A DNA stretch of 64,000 bases from Micropruina sp. (lineage in GTDB: Bacteria > Actinomycetota > Actinomycetes > Propionibacteriales > Propionibacteriaceae): the NCBI GenBank assembly GCA_016711205.1, contig JADJTM010000001.1, positions 558,001 through 622,000 of the forward strand, given 5' to 3'. Under the pieces are notes generated by a model that worked only from the letters and a program-made list of their open reading frames with translations, had not been told where the DNA came from and did no database searches. A program made the position numbers and the translations under genes. Below are positions 47,877 to 56,740 of the stretch, one piece after another. Each line of letters starts with the position of its first letter. The first letter of the stretch is position 1.

Positions 47877-48417
47877 AAGACGATGTTAGCGACTGATCAT
47901 GGTGAGTCGCAAGTGCAGTCGCTGTTGAGGATGACGCCGAGGTTTGTGTGACGTAGGCCGTCCGGTCACCGGTTCGCTCGCGTTGCCCCAGGCGGTGCGG
48001 TCTTGTCCGTAGGAGGTGTGAGTCGCATCGTTATCTGGCGGTGTTCTGTCAGCGCTCTGTGGCGGCCGCCTGAAACGACTCGGCCCTGCCACCGTAAGGG
48101 GACCGTCTTACGAGAACGGCCGAGTGGTGTCTTTGGGCAGCCGTCTGTGTGCTCGCGGTGCGTACATGATCACGGCAACGCCGATGAGACAAGTGTGGGC
48201 GCCAGCTTTGTGACACGGTCGGGTCGGAAGCCGTCGCCGACGATGCCCCCGGGTGTAGTGGTTGGTGGACACGCAGCAACCTGACGCTCACTTATTCCAC
48301 ATCTGGCCGCCCACGGCGGGCGTCTTCGTCGCCTGGCTCCCTGGCCCTGGTCGGGTCTCCTTCTGGGCCGCCGATGTACTACGCTCTGTAGGAGTCAGGA
48401 GAGCAATTAGGAGAATG
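47877..48417. other. Non-coding spacer with repeats upstream of cueP
   Basis: I see no gene in this 540 bp. It contains the ArsR-like dyad noted above, the 58 bp direct repeat (47959-48016), and GTAAGGGGACCGTCTTAC at 48094-48111, which matches 45097-45114 in 16 of 18 positions. It also holds the promoter of the CueP gene, with purine-rich AGGAGTCAGGAG at 48390-48400. Confidence 0.4.
47959..48016. repeat. 58 bp direct repeat, left copy
   Basis: Identical over 58 bp to 54592-54649, in the same orientation. It starts CGTCCGGTCACCGGTTCGCT and includes the short dyad CCGGTCACCGG. The two copies flank 6.6 kb holding CueP, DUF305, DUF6153, CopB and the DinB-thioredoxin gene. It reads as neither a clear gene nor an IS end. 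It could be a recombination site or the scar of a duplicative event. Confidence 0.8.
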
Positions 48418-49005
48418 ATGCCCAAACCCCTCACGCTCATTGTTGCTGCCCTACTGGTTCTGGCCGGTTGCAGCAACTCCAGCGGTATAACGACTCCGGT
48501 GACGACGTCCAGTCCGGCGGTAGGTGGCGCGAACGAGTTACTTACCCGCCTCAGCCTCACCGGGAAGTCCGCGCAGGAAATCATCGAGACTCTCGACCAG
48601 GACACCCGCACCCGGCCTTTGCCGCTGCGCGCCTCGGTGCGTCCTGATGAAGTGATCCTCTCCGACGAAACCAGCCAAGCGTCGCTGCCGATCGTCGGTG
48701 ACAGAGCCTTCTATCTGGCGATTGCGCCGTTCATGATCAAGACTCATGAATGCTTCCACCATAGTCTTGCGACTTGTCAGGGCGAACTGGTCAGCAAGCC
48801 GGTGCAGGTACGCATCGTGGACAGCGCAGGCGTGGTGCTCGTCGACGCGGAACGTACCACTTACACCAACGGTTTCGTTTCCTTCTGGCTGCCCCGAAAC
48901 ATCACGGGGACGATCACGGTGGCCGCCGACGGCAGGACTGGATCCGTTCCGTTCGCCACGAACAGCGACAGCCCTACGTGCCTCACGACCCTCAAGATGA
49001 CCTGA
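48418..49005 (+). CDS. cueP: CueP-family copper-binding lipoprotein
   Basis: About 195 aa from the ATG at 48418 (AGGAG upstream; ATG at 48415 also possible). The signal peptide ends in the lipobox VLAGCSN, so it is a lipoprotein. CueP hallmarks are FYLAIAPFMIKTHECFHHSL and ATCQGEL, which hold the conserved Cys/His copper ligands, and a later C in SPTCLTTL. It binds Cu(I) outside the membrane and protects against copper. It is convergent with a DUF305 gene in a copper block. Confidence 0.9.
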   Translation: MPKPLTLIVAALLVLAGCSNSSGITTPVTTSSPAVGGANELLTRLSLTGKSAQEIIETLDQDTRTRPLPLRASVRPDEVILSDETSQASLPIVGDRAFYLAIAPFMIKTHECFHHSLATCQGELVSKPVQVRIVDSAGVVLVDAERTTYTNGFVSFWLPRNITGTITVAADGRTGSVPFATNSDSPTCLTTLKMT

Positions 49006-49084
49006 GGTCGCGCGACACATCGCAGACGCGCGACTTGGGGAGCCAGGTGGGGGCGGCTCGCTGGAACCGCCCCCGGTTGGTGTG

Positions 49085-49734
49085 CTACAGCTGGGTGAGC
49101 AGCTGGTTCATGGTGGTGATTTCGGCCTGCTGGTCGGCGACGATCTTTTTGGCCAGGGCGATCACGGCGGGGTTCTGGCCGTTGTTGATTGCGTGTTGGG
49201 CCATGGTGATGGCGCCCTGGTGGTGCTTGATCATGCCGGTGAGGAACAGCCGGGCGGCGTCAACGCCGGTGGCCTTGTCGAGGGCGTCCATGTCGGCTTG
49301 GCTCATCATTCCGCCGCCCATGTCGTGGTCCATACCCATCGAGGGGCTGGGGTTTTCGTCCCAGCCGGCGAGCCAGCCGCTCATCTGGGCGATCTCGGGG
49401 GCTTGAGCGGCTTTGATCTGGGCGGCCAGGTCGGTGACCTTGGCGTCGATGCCGTCCTTGGCAAGGATCATGTCGCTCATCGCGACGGCTTGTTGGTGGT
49501 GCGGGATCATCATTTTGGCGAACATCACGTCGGCGTCGTTGTGGGGGCCGGCGGCGGGGGTTGCGGAGGCGTTGGGCGAGTTAGCAGTCGAGGGGCTGCC
49601 GCTGGAGCCGGGGCTCATCCCGGGCATGGTGGACATGTTGTTGGTGGAGCAGCCGGTGAGACCGGTCAGCACCAGTGCGGCGGCGACGGCCAGGGTGCCG
49701 CGAAGGCCATTGCGGCGGGCGGTTGTGAAGGCAT
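49085..49734 (-). CDS. DUF305 copper-associated lipoprotein
   Basis: About 215 aa. Two ferritin-like repeats, MFAKMMIPHHQQAVAMSDMI and LFLTGMIKHHQGAITMAQHA, define DUF305; Met/His pairs probably bind copper. The linker is Met-rich (MGMDHDMGGGMM). The lipobox is LTGC. The ATG at 49734 is the natural start, but it reads into another frame within about 25 bp. RNGLRGTLAVAAALVL lies in the correct frame, so there is probably a one-base indel near 49710; otherwise only the GTG at 49672 is available. Downstream of the DUF6153 gene on the same strand. Confidence 0.8.
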
Positions 49735-49849
49735 GACGTGCTCGTTCTTTCTGTGTGGATGGTGCGGTGCAGCGAAGCTTGATCGGAGGGGCGGCCCGGG
49801 GGTGAGGACGGTCAGACGCATGGTCTGCCCGGGAGGCACGGTGTTCCGA

Positions 49850-50347
49850 TCAGGTTCGGCTGACCGACAGTTCCACCAGACTGATCGGTGGGGGTTTGCG
49901 GTGATTGGGGTGGCTGAGGACGGCCAGCGGCTGCAGCCGTGGCTGAAGAATTCCTCGCCCGGTCCTAGGGGGTGGCAGCAAAAGACCGGTAGCAAGCAGA
50001 CTGAGCGCCGCCAGGCAGGTGAGTGCCATCGCCGAATGGCCGGCGCAGTCGGGACAGCCGCCGTCCCCGGAGGTGGGACCTCCCTCGTCCGCCATCGGCA
50101 CCAGGTGGGCGTGATCGGTCCCTGCCTCGACGGCATGACCCGCAGCGTGGTGCCGCAAATTGCCCGCCTGCACGGTCACCGACTGGTGGCTGATGCGTGA
50201 GTTGGCGGCGGTGTGGTTGCCGGACAGCTGGTGCATGGCGAGCAGGCTGAGTCCGACGGCCAGCACGGTGAGCCACAGGAGCAGCCGAGACCGTGCAGCG
50301 CCGTCAAGCGGCGCCGCCTCTGGCCTGGACCCGAGCATGGTTCTCAC
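49850..50347 (-). CDS. DUF6153-like small membrane protein
   Basis: About 165 aa from the GTG at 50347 (ATG at 50338 also possible). One N-terminal membrane segment (LLLWLTVLAVGLSLLAMHQL), a His-rich middle (RHHAAGHAVEAGTDHAHL), a CPDCAGHSAMALTCLAALSL motif giving three cysteines beside a second membrane segment, and a proline-rich tail. It is commonly found with DUF305 proteins in Actinobacteria. The Cys/His content suggests copper binding, but its role is unknown. Divergent from copB across a CsoR-like operator. Confidence 0.7.
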   Translation of the reverse strand: MRTMLGSRPEAAPLDGAARSRLLLWLTVLAVGLSLLAMHQLSGNHTAANSRISHQSVTVQAGNLRHHAAGHAVEAGTDHAHLVPMADEGGPTSGDGGCPDCAGHSAMALTCLAALSLLATGLLLPPPRTGRGILQPRLQPLAVLSHPNHRKPPPISLVELSVSRT

Positions 50348-50394
50348 CGTACTCGGCTTGACGGAATACCCATGGGTGTACCGTCGTTGTCAGG

Positions 50395-50413
50395 GATACC
50401 CCCCAGGGGTATC
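50395..50413. promoter_or_regulatory. CsoR-type copper operator upstream of copB
   Basis: GATACCCC-CCA-GGGGTATC is a perfect 8 bp dyad matching the CsoR consensus. A second imperfect site, TACCCATGGGTGTA, lies at 50367-50380. Both are between the divergent DUF6153 and copB genes, so copper could relieve repression of both. A GTG-initiated 9-codon frame (50432-50461) follows with a good ribosome site and ends next to the copB start. Confidence 0.7.
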
Positions 50414-50465
50414 TGCGAGAGGAGTTCCCAAGTGACGACGACCAGTTTCAAGACGAGGTGACCCG

Positions 50466-52712
50466 GTGACCGACCACCACAACCACCACTCGCCGGCAAC
50501 CCCCCATAAGCCCGGCGCCACCCGCGCCGCCAGCGCGGCGCAGGCAGCCGCGCATGCCGACCATCACCACTCCGCCACCACTTCGGCCGGTGCGAACACA
50601 CACGGCGAACACAACGACGGCGGACATGACGCACATGCCAGCCATGGCGGGCATGGCGGGCATGGCGGGCATGGCGGGCACGCTGATCATGTCGGCGAGT
50701 TCCGGCGGCTGTTCTGGGTGATGCTGGTGTTGGCGGTGCCGGTGATCGGGTTTTCGCCGATGTTCGCGATGCTGCTCGGCTACCCGCTGCCCAGCGCCGG
50801 CTGGGTTGGCTGGATCTCACCGCTGCTCGGCACGGTCATGTATGTGTGGGGCGGCCGGCCCTTTCTGACCGGCGCGGTCAGTGAGCTCCGCGCCCGGCAA
50901 CCCGGGATGATGCTGCTGATCGCGCTGGCCATCACCGTGGCCTTCCTCGCCTCCTGGGGCGCCAGCCTCGGCCTGTTGCACCACGAGCTGGATTTCTGGT
51001 GGGAACTGGCCCTGCTGATCGTGATCATGCTGCTCGGCCACTGGATCGAGATGCGGTCCCTGGCTCAGACCACCTCAGCGTTGGACTCGTTGGCGGCGCT
51101 GCTGCCCGACGAGGCAGAACGGGTGGTCGCTTCCGGCAGCGACCAGATCGCCACCGAGCTGGTCCAACCGGCCGAGCTGCGGGTCGGGGACCTGGTCGTG
51201 GTCCGCCCGGGTGGCCGGATCCCCGCCGACGGCCGGATCCGGTCCGGCACCGCCAGCATGGATGAGGCGATGATCACCGGCGAGTCCAAGCCGGTCCGCC
51301 GAGGCGAAGGTGATCTGGTGGTAGCCGGCACCGTGGCCACCGACTCCGGGCTGCGGGTCGAGATCACCGCCATCGGCGACGACACCGCACTGGCTGGCAT
51401 CCAGCGGCTGGTCGCCGACGCGCAGAACTCCTCCTCCCGGGCCCAGCGGATCGCTGACCGGGCCGCCGCGTGGCTGTTCTGGTTCGCGCTGCTCGCCGCA
51501 GTGATCACCGCCATCGTGTGGACGCTGCTCGGGCAGCCCGACCAGGCGGTGGTCCGCACCATCACGGTGCTGGTGATCGCCTGCCCCCACGCCCTCGGCC
51601 TCGCTATCCCGCTGGTCGTCTCCATCGCCACCGAACGCGCCGCCCGTGGTGGCGTGCTGGTCAAGGACCGGCTCGCGCTGGAGTCGATGCGGACCGTGAC
51701 CACCGTGTTGTTCGACAAGACCGGCACCCTGACCAAGGGCCAGCCCACCATTACCGGCATCCACACCACCGGTCTCGACCAGGATGAGGTGCTGATCCTG
51801 GCGGCCAGCGCGGAAGCCGACTCCGAACATCCCCTGGCGCGGGCCATCGTGACCGCCGCCGAGCACCGCGAGCTCCAGCTTCAGCCGGCGATGGACTTCA
51901 CTTCCTCGCCGGCGGTCGGTGTGTCCGCCACCGTCGACGGACGGCACGTTGAGGTCGGCGGCCCCACCCTGTTGCACCAACACGGCGTCGCGGAGCTGCC
52001 GGTCGTTGAGCAGTGGCGCGACGAGGGCGCAATCATCCTGCACGTGCTCGTCGACGGGCGGGTGGCCGGCGCCTTGAAGCTGGCCGACGAGATCCGGGAG
52101 GAGTCCCGCGCCGCCGTGCGTGCTCTGCACGACCGGAACGTGGAGGTGGTGATGATCACCGGGGACGCCGAGGCAGTGGCCGCCTCGGTCGCCGCCGAAC
52201 TCGGCATCGACCGGTACTTCGCCGGGGTCCGGCCCGCAGACAAGTCCGCCAAGGTCCAGCAGCTGCAGGGCGAGGGGCGGCGGGTCGCCATGGTCGGCGA
52301 CGGCGTCAACGACGCCCCGGCCCTGGCCTCGGCCGCCGTTGGCATCGCCATGGGCGCCGGCACCGACGTGGCGATCGCCTCGGCCGGTGTGATCCTGGCC
52401 AGTGACGACCCCAGGTCGGTGCTGTCGGTGATCGAGCTGTCAAAGGCGAGCTACCGCAAGATGAAGCAGAACCTGTGGTGGGCCGCCGGCTACAACCTGA
52501 TCTCGGTGCCGCTGGCCGCCGGTGTGCTGGCCCCCATCGGCTTCGTCCTGCCGATGTCGGTCGGCGCCATCCTGATGTCGCTGTCCACCGTCGTGGTCGC
52601 GGTCAACGCCCAGCTGCTCCGCCGCCTGGACCTACGACCCGACACCATCGTCCCAACCAACAAGCTCGGGCCAAGCGAGCAACGCCCAACAGTCGGCGTC
52701 GAGAAGCCATGA
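50466..52712 (+). CDS. copB: CopB-type (CPH) copper-exporting P1B ATPase
   Basis: A 748 aa heavy-metal P-type ATPase. The N-terminus (residues 1-78) is His-rich instead of carrying CxxC domains, with Gly-His repeats (GGHGGHGGHGGHADH). ITGESKP is the actuator motif, the membrane metal site is VIACPHALGLA (CPH, the P1B-3/CopB class), phosphorylation is at DKTGTLT, and MVGDGVNDAPALA is the hinge. CPH pumps export Cu2+/Cu+/Ag+. It starts at the GTG at 50466 under a CsoR-type operator. A copZ-like chaperone or CsoR gene is absent. Confidence 0.95.
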   Translation: MTDHHNHHSPATPHKPGATRAASAAQAAAHADHHHSATTSAGANTHGEHNDGGHDAHASHGGHGGHGGHGGHADHVGEFRRLFWVMLVLAVPVIGFSPMFAMLLGYPLPSAGWVGWISPLLGTVMYVWGGRPFLTGAVSELRARQPGMMLLIALAITVAFLASWGASLGLLHHELDFWWELALLIVIMLLGHWIEMRSLAQTTSALDSLAALLPDEAERVVASGSDQIATELVQPAELRVGDLVVVRPGGRIPADGRIRSGTASMDEAMITGESKPVRRGEGDLVVAGTVATDSGLRVEITAIGDDTALAGIQRLVADAQNSSSRAQRIADRAAAWLFWFALLAAVITAIVWTLLGQPDQAVVRTITVLVIACPHALGLAIPLVVSIATERAARGGVLVKDRLALESMRTVTTVLFDKTGTLTKGQPTITGIHTTGLDQDEVLILAASAEADSEHPLARAIVTAAEHRELQLQPAMDFTSSPAVGVSATVDGRHVEVGGPTLLHQHGVAELPVVEQWRDEGAIILHVLVDGRVAGALKLADEIREESRAAVRALHDRNVEVVMITGDAEAVAASVAAELGIDRYFAGVRPADKSAKVQQLQGEGRRVAMVGDGVNDAPALASAAVGIAMGAGTDVAIASAGVILASDDPRSVLSVIELSKASYRKMKQNLWWAAGYNLISVPLAAGVLAPIGFVLPMSVGAILMSLSTVVVAVNAQLLRRLDLRPDTIVPTNKLGPSEQRPTVGVEKP

Positions 52713-52815
52713 CACCTCACAAGAACCGGCGAACAACTACCGGAAAGCTGGCAATGGGGTCTCGCACCGCGCGCAGCTGACCCGTGACCGGATGACCGGA
52801 TGACCCGATGACCCG

Positions 52816-52875
52816 ATGACGGATCAGCGGCCGCGGGTGTTATTCGTCTGTGTCAAGAATGCCGGCACCAGACCC
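52816..52875 (+). pseudogene. N-terminal scrap of LMW phosphatase/ArsC gene
   Basis: The frame from the ATG at 52816 reads MTDQRPRVLFVCVKNAGTRP. This is the start and half of the C-x5-R loop of an arsenate-reductase/LMW-PTP protein, after which similarity stops. The following sequence to 53146 shows no supported gene. It is probably the scar of a deletion between copB and the next gene. Confidence 0.55.
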
Positions 52876-53146
52876 GGGACGAACTCTCCCAGCGCGGCAT
52901 CGAGGGTCCGCACCGCCGACACCCAACCCACGACGAGCTGGTCAGCACGTGCAGCGCTACACCGAGCAGTTTGCGCTATCGGTCCGTGCCGGCGCCCGCG
53001 TCGACCGGAGCACTGGGACGGCCATCGGGTTCCCTGTTGTGTCGTCCGGGCACTCCACGCATACCGATCCTCGCCAGAGGACCGCTCAGCGCGCAGGCCG
53101 GTCCATACTGGGAACACGATCTGAGCCGCAACTGCAGGGGAGCGAC

Positions 53147-53362
53147 ATGCTACGACGGGTGGTCTGTTACGCGGCCTGCTTGTATCTGCTGTTCGCAGCC
53201 TCCGGGAGGTTTGTTGAAGCCATGGGCGTTGTTCGTTGCGGCTGCTCGCCTGATTGCTGGTGCCAACGCCCCGTCTTGAATATCTTCGGGTGGGTTTCTC
53301 CCCTCGGTCACCAGCCGACACAGACGGTTAACACTTTCGAACAGGGCCGAACCCTTGGATGA
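53147..53362 (+). CDS. Small Cys-rich membrane-associated protein
   Basis: A 71 aa protein from the ATG at 53147: LRRVVCYAACLYLLFAASGR is a hydrophobic segment or signal peptide, and VRCGCSPDCWCQRP a tight cluster of five cysteines. The cluster could bind metal (Cu, Zn, Hg). No family is recognised. It sits in the copper block upstream of the DinB-thioredoxin gene. Confidence 0.5.
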   Translation: MLRRVVCYAACLYLLFAASGRFVEAMGVVRCGCSPDCWCQRPVLNIFGWVSPLGHQPTQTVNTFEQGRTLG

Positions 53363-53449
53363 CGAGAGACGACGAGATGGCCGAGCACCTGCCGGGGGCC
53401 AGAGCAGGACGGCAGCCCGGCGACGCAGCGCAGCAGCATCCAGCGGGAG

Positions 53450-54262
53450 ATGGAACGGGCCCGCGTCACGTTTCACGAGTTGGTGAAGCGGGCCTCGGCT
53501 GAGGAGTTGAGTCGCCGATCCGACGGCACCCGGTGGACCAACCGGCAACTACTGTTCCACATGGTGTTCGGCTACCTGATCGTCCGCACCCTGATGCCGT
53601 TGGTTCACCTGCTCGGCCGGCTCGGCTGGAGCCGTCGGCTCGCCGCGACCCTCAACAGTCTCCGAGGGCCGTTCCACGTAATCAACTACCTGGGCTCGGC
53701 CTGCGGCGGACAAATCCTGTCCCCCACCGCGATGACCCGCCTCATGGACCGCACCGTCCAAGTCCTCCAGCGCAGGCTCGCCGGCGAAACCGACCACAGC
53801 CTGAACCTGGCCATGCACTTCCCGCCCACCTGGGATCCCTACTTCCAGCCCACCATGAGCGTGGCCGACGTCTACCACTTCGGCACCCAGCACTTCGACC
53901 ATCACCAGCGGCAGTTGACACTCCAAGCCCCAGAGCAGCCTGGTCTGGGGATCCAACTGCTGGTGACATCGGACTGTCCCCACCGAGAAGCCGCCGAACA
54001 TTTGCTGCGCACCGCGCTGGCCGAGGTCGGTCTTCCGACCAAGCTGCGTGTCCTGACCGTCACCGAAGCCGACGACGTCGCCCTGCAGGGTTTCGCCGGA
54101 TCGCCCACCTTCCGCGCGAACAAGGCAGACCTGTTCCCACCGGCACGCCAGCCGGCCGGACTCAGCTGCCGCATCTACCGGACCGGTTCCACGTCGAGCG
54201 GACTTCCTGACCTGCACGATCTGCGGCAGGCGCTGAAACACGCGGCAGACCAGGCGCTATAG
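53450..54262 (+). CDS. DinB-like domain fused to thioredoxin-like domain
   Basis: A 270 aa protein from the ATG at 53450. Residues about 1-165 are a DinB-like four-helix bundle (RVTFHELVKRASAEELSRR; GTRWTNRQLLFHMVFGYLI; VYHFGTQHFDHHQRQLTL) with the metal-binding histidines of that fold. Residues about 172-270 are a thioredoxin-like domain of the type found beside mercury and metal genes: LLVTSDCPHREAAEHLLRTA, then GFAGSPTFRANKADLF and GLSCRIYRT. Only one Cys lies in the active-site position (CPH rather than CxxC). The combination suggests bacillithiol/mycothiol-type or metal-linked thiol chemistry, which is inference. Confidence 0.7.
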   Translation: MERARVTFHELVKRASAEELSRRSDGTRWTNRQLLFHMVFGYLIVRTLMPLVHLLGRLGWSRRLAATLNSLRGPFHVINYLGSACGGQILSPTAMTRLMDRTVQVLQRRLAGETDHSLNLAMHFPPTWDPYFQPTMSVADVYHFGTQHFDHHQRQLTLQAPEQPGLGIQLLVTSDCPHREAAEHLLRTALAEVGLPTKLRVLTVTEADDVALQGFAGSPTFRANKADLFPPARQPAGLSCRIYRTGSTSSGLPDLHDLRQALKHAADQAL

Positions 54263-54591
54263 ACGTCGCCAAAGCCACCGTCGCTTCGGTCCTATCGGCT
54301 GCCCCTCCAACCTGACGGCCCGCTTCGTTGAACCGCGTTTGTAGGTCGACGGGGGCAGACCGGGTGCGTGTGTGGTTCGACTTGGCCGCACGACAGTGGT
54401 CCCTTCTGGCCCGTGCGTCGAGTGGAGGGCGGATGAGCTAGGGCTGGGGTCAGCTGGTCGTGCGGCTTCATTGCCCATACCAACCGGTGGCGGCGGCGAG
54501 TAGCACGAGTGCTCCCCAGGTGTAGCGGCCTGGACACCCTCTGGTAGCTGCTCAACGCCCCGCCTACTCGTGACAGGGGCGTTCCGTAGGA

Positions 54592-54649
54592 CGTCCGGTC
54601 ACCGGTTCGCTCGCGTTGCCCCAGGCGGTGCGGTCTTGTCCGTAGGAGG
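54592..54649. repeat. 58 bp direct repeat, right copy
   Basis: Identical to 47959-48016. It lies in the gene-free stretch 54263-54856, where I find nothing else coding. Farther on, GATAACGACAGG (54796-54807) and GATGACGACGACT (54826-54838) resemble the GATGACAACTC repeats at the other side of the Tn7-like module (60547-60586), but in direct rather than inverted orientation. Confidence 0.8.
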
Positions 54650-54856
54650 CGCGGTCAGGGCCGTTCCCGTATGACTGCCCCGAAATAGTGCCCGGTGACC
54701 GGGGGCTTAACGGCGACCCTGAGCAGCGCTGTATAGGACCTGGTCGAGGCTTGGCTGTTCGAATCTCAGAAACGCGGTGACGACAAGAAGACTGGATAAC
54801 GACAGGCCACCGACACGAAACCTGGATGACGACGACTTCCGGGTTCTCACTCATCG

Positions 54857-56740
54857 TCAAAGACCCCGTTTGGGAGGTCGAGGAGGCGGGCGCCGCCCTT
54901 CGTCAGGGGGGAGCTCGAACTGGCGGAGTGAGGTCAGGTCAGGGGGTCGGTGTGGGGCGTGGGGATGCTGAGTTGTCGTCGAGGGCGTCCACCGAAGTGG
55001 TCCGTCGGCATCGCCAAGGTTGCGCAGGTGGTTGTAGGCGGTATGGAAGAGGTCGGCGTGCCGCAGGGGGTTGGATCGGCGGTAGTCGGCGTAGGCGGGG
55101 GTGGTCGGGTCGAGCCAGAGTGCTTCGGGGCCGTAGGCGATGTTGCCGCCGGTGAACTTCTCCCAGAACTGTCGGGTCAGAGTCAGCAGGTCTGTGTCGG
55201 TGGGGTGTTGTCGGCGGCCGACCTTCACGGCCTCGGTGAGGAGGTCGGTGTCGCGGCCGACGATCCGGCGCTGCTGATAGTCGATCGGCGGCGTGTGGTG
55301 CTGAAGGAGGGTGATCAGGTTGTCGAGCGCGGCGTGGATCTCGGGCCAGGTGCCGTGGGCCTGGGCTTGGCGCAGGTAGGTGCCGATGCGGTTGGCGTGG
55401 GTCGCGGGAAGGCGGAGGTGGCGACAGATCGTCATCCACGGGTCGTGATTGCCGATCTTGGTCAGCGCCATAGCGAGCAGGCTGTTCCGCAGGGTTGGGT
55501 CGGTGCAGCCGAGCAGCGGTTCGGGCACACAGAGCGGCCAGATCGCTTGCGGTATCCAGGCCGGGGTGGGCTCGGGAAGCCTCGGCTTATGCTCGGGCAG
55601 TCGGAGGCGGCGGATCTGTGTGGGGTCGTGGAGGTGGCCGGCGGGATAGCGAGGTGCGTGGTGGGCGGCGCGGAACATCATCTGGTTGACCGGGGCCAGG
55701 TGATCGCGGATGCCCGCCAATTGGATGGCGGCGAGCAGCGGACTGTAGCGGTCGCTCGTGAGACGCCAGTTCGGGCGGATAGGGGCATGCGCCCCGTCAT
55801 GGGGCAACATCGACGCCTGCCGGGCGGCGTCGGCCAGGTCGGTGGCGGTTACTACGGTGCCGGCGTCGGTGAGTGCAGGCCCGAACCGTGCCGGCTCGTG
55901 GGCCAGGTCGAGAAGTTCGCCACCGGGTCCGGAGGCATCGATGAGTTCGACGAGGGCTTGGAACGCGATTCGGTGTGTCACGGCAAGACCGGCGACTGTG
56001 ACCGGGGTGGAGGGATCTGCGGCCCAGTCGTGCAGGAGTTGCTGGCTGGCGACCGCGGTTGCATGGGCGGAGCGCGCGGGTGCCGCGGTCAGATCGGCGT
56101 TGCACCAGTCCCGCAGGCGGCGCCGGCCGACTCGGTCGGTGGTGGGGATCTGGGAGGGGCAGACGCGCAGGTCGATGACTCGTCCGACCCAGCCGAACTG
56201 GGCGTGCGGCGGTTGCCCGCAGACGAGGCAGAGGTTGACCAGGTAGATGTGGTGGATCGGGCAGATCCACGACAGCGGCGATTGCCAATGGTCTGGCCAC
56301 CACGGGTCGGGATCGGTCAGGCAGCGGGGGCAGTAGCGGGATTGCGGCTGGCTGGGTTTGGCGTGGCCGAACGCTTCGGCGTAAGTGTTGGCCGCGGCGG
56401 TCAGCGGCTGGATCCTGACCAGCGGCTTGATCTGATCCGGGGTCAGGCCGAGCCTGGCGGCCATGCCCGTGTAGGTGCGCAGTCGGATCGCGACGCCGCT
56501 GCTGCTGCTGATGCGGCGCTTCGCCCCGGCGTGGCGCAGGAGGTCACGCGCGGGCACGTCGTAGCGGACGGCGAGCCGCCGCATCCACGACAGCGTCGCT
56601 TCCCCTGGATGGGGTGGCAGGTGAATGGGGACGGCGTCGATGTCGTAGCCGCCCGGGATGACGCGCAGTGCGGGCTGCCCCCGTGACTGCGTGGCGGGGC
56701 GGGGCGTTTCAGCCGAGCGCTGCGGCGGTGTGGGCGGCAT
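54857..56740 (-). CDS. tniQ: TniQ/TnsD-family target-selection protein
   Basis: A 627 aa protein. The TniQ zinc-binding domain covers about residues 40-230: LPPHPGEATLSWMRRLAVRY at its start, then YCPRCLTDPDPWWPDHWQ, WICPIHHIYLVNLCLVCGQ (two CxxC-type ligand sets with H). The long helical C-terminal region (residues 250-627) is typical of TnsD-like selectors rather than short TniQ. It recruits the AAA+ regulator and transposase to a target. It overlaps tniB by 32 bp. Confidence 0.9.
   Translation of the reverse strand: MPPTPPQRSAETPRPATQSRGQPALRVIPGGYDIDAVPIHLPPHPGEATLSWMRRLAVRYDVPARDLLRHAGAKRRISSSSGVAIRLRTYTGMAARLGLTPDQIKPLVRIQPLTAAANTYAEAFGHAKPSQPQSRYCPRCLTDPDPWWPDHWQSPLSWICPIHHIYLVNLCLVCGQPPHAQFGWVGRVIDLRVCPSQIPTTDRVGRRRLRDWCNADLTAAPARSAHATAVASQQLLHDWAADPSTPVTVAGLAVTHRIAFQALVELIDASGPGGELLDLAHEPARFGPALTDAGTVVTATDLADAARQASMLPHDGAHAPIRPNWRLTSDRYSPLLAAIQLAGIRDHLAPVNQMMFRAAHHAPRYPAGHLHDPTQIRRLRLPEHKPRLPEPTPAWIPQAIWPLCVPEPLLGCTDPTLRNSLLAMALTKIGNHDPWMTICRHLRLPATHANRIGTYLRQAQAHGTWPEIHAALDNLITLLQHHTPPIDYQQRRIVGRDTDLLTEAVKVGRRQHPTDTDLLTLTRQFWEKFTGGNIAYGPEALWLDPTTPAYADYRRSNPLRHADLFHTAYNHLRNLGDADGPLRWTPSTTTQHPHAPHRPPDLTSLRQFELPPDEGRRPPPRPPKRGL

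Noticed and set aside
47886..48092. Small gene covering the 58 bp repeat
   Set aside because: The frames through the two copies diverge at once outside the repeat and have no start or motif conserved. The conservation is at DNA level.
52816..53124. A 102-codon arsenate reductase gene after copB
   Set aside because: Only the first 16 or so residues match. The catalytic loop is incomplete and the rest is unrelated, so it is listed as a remnant.
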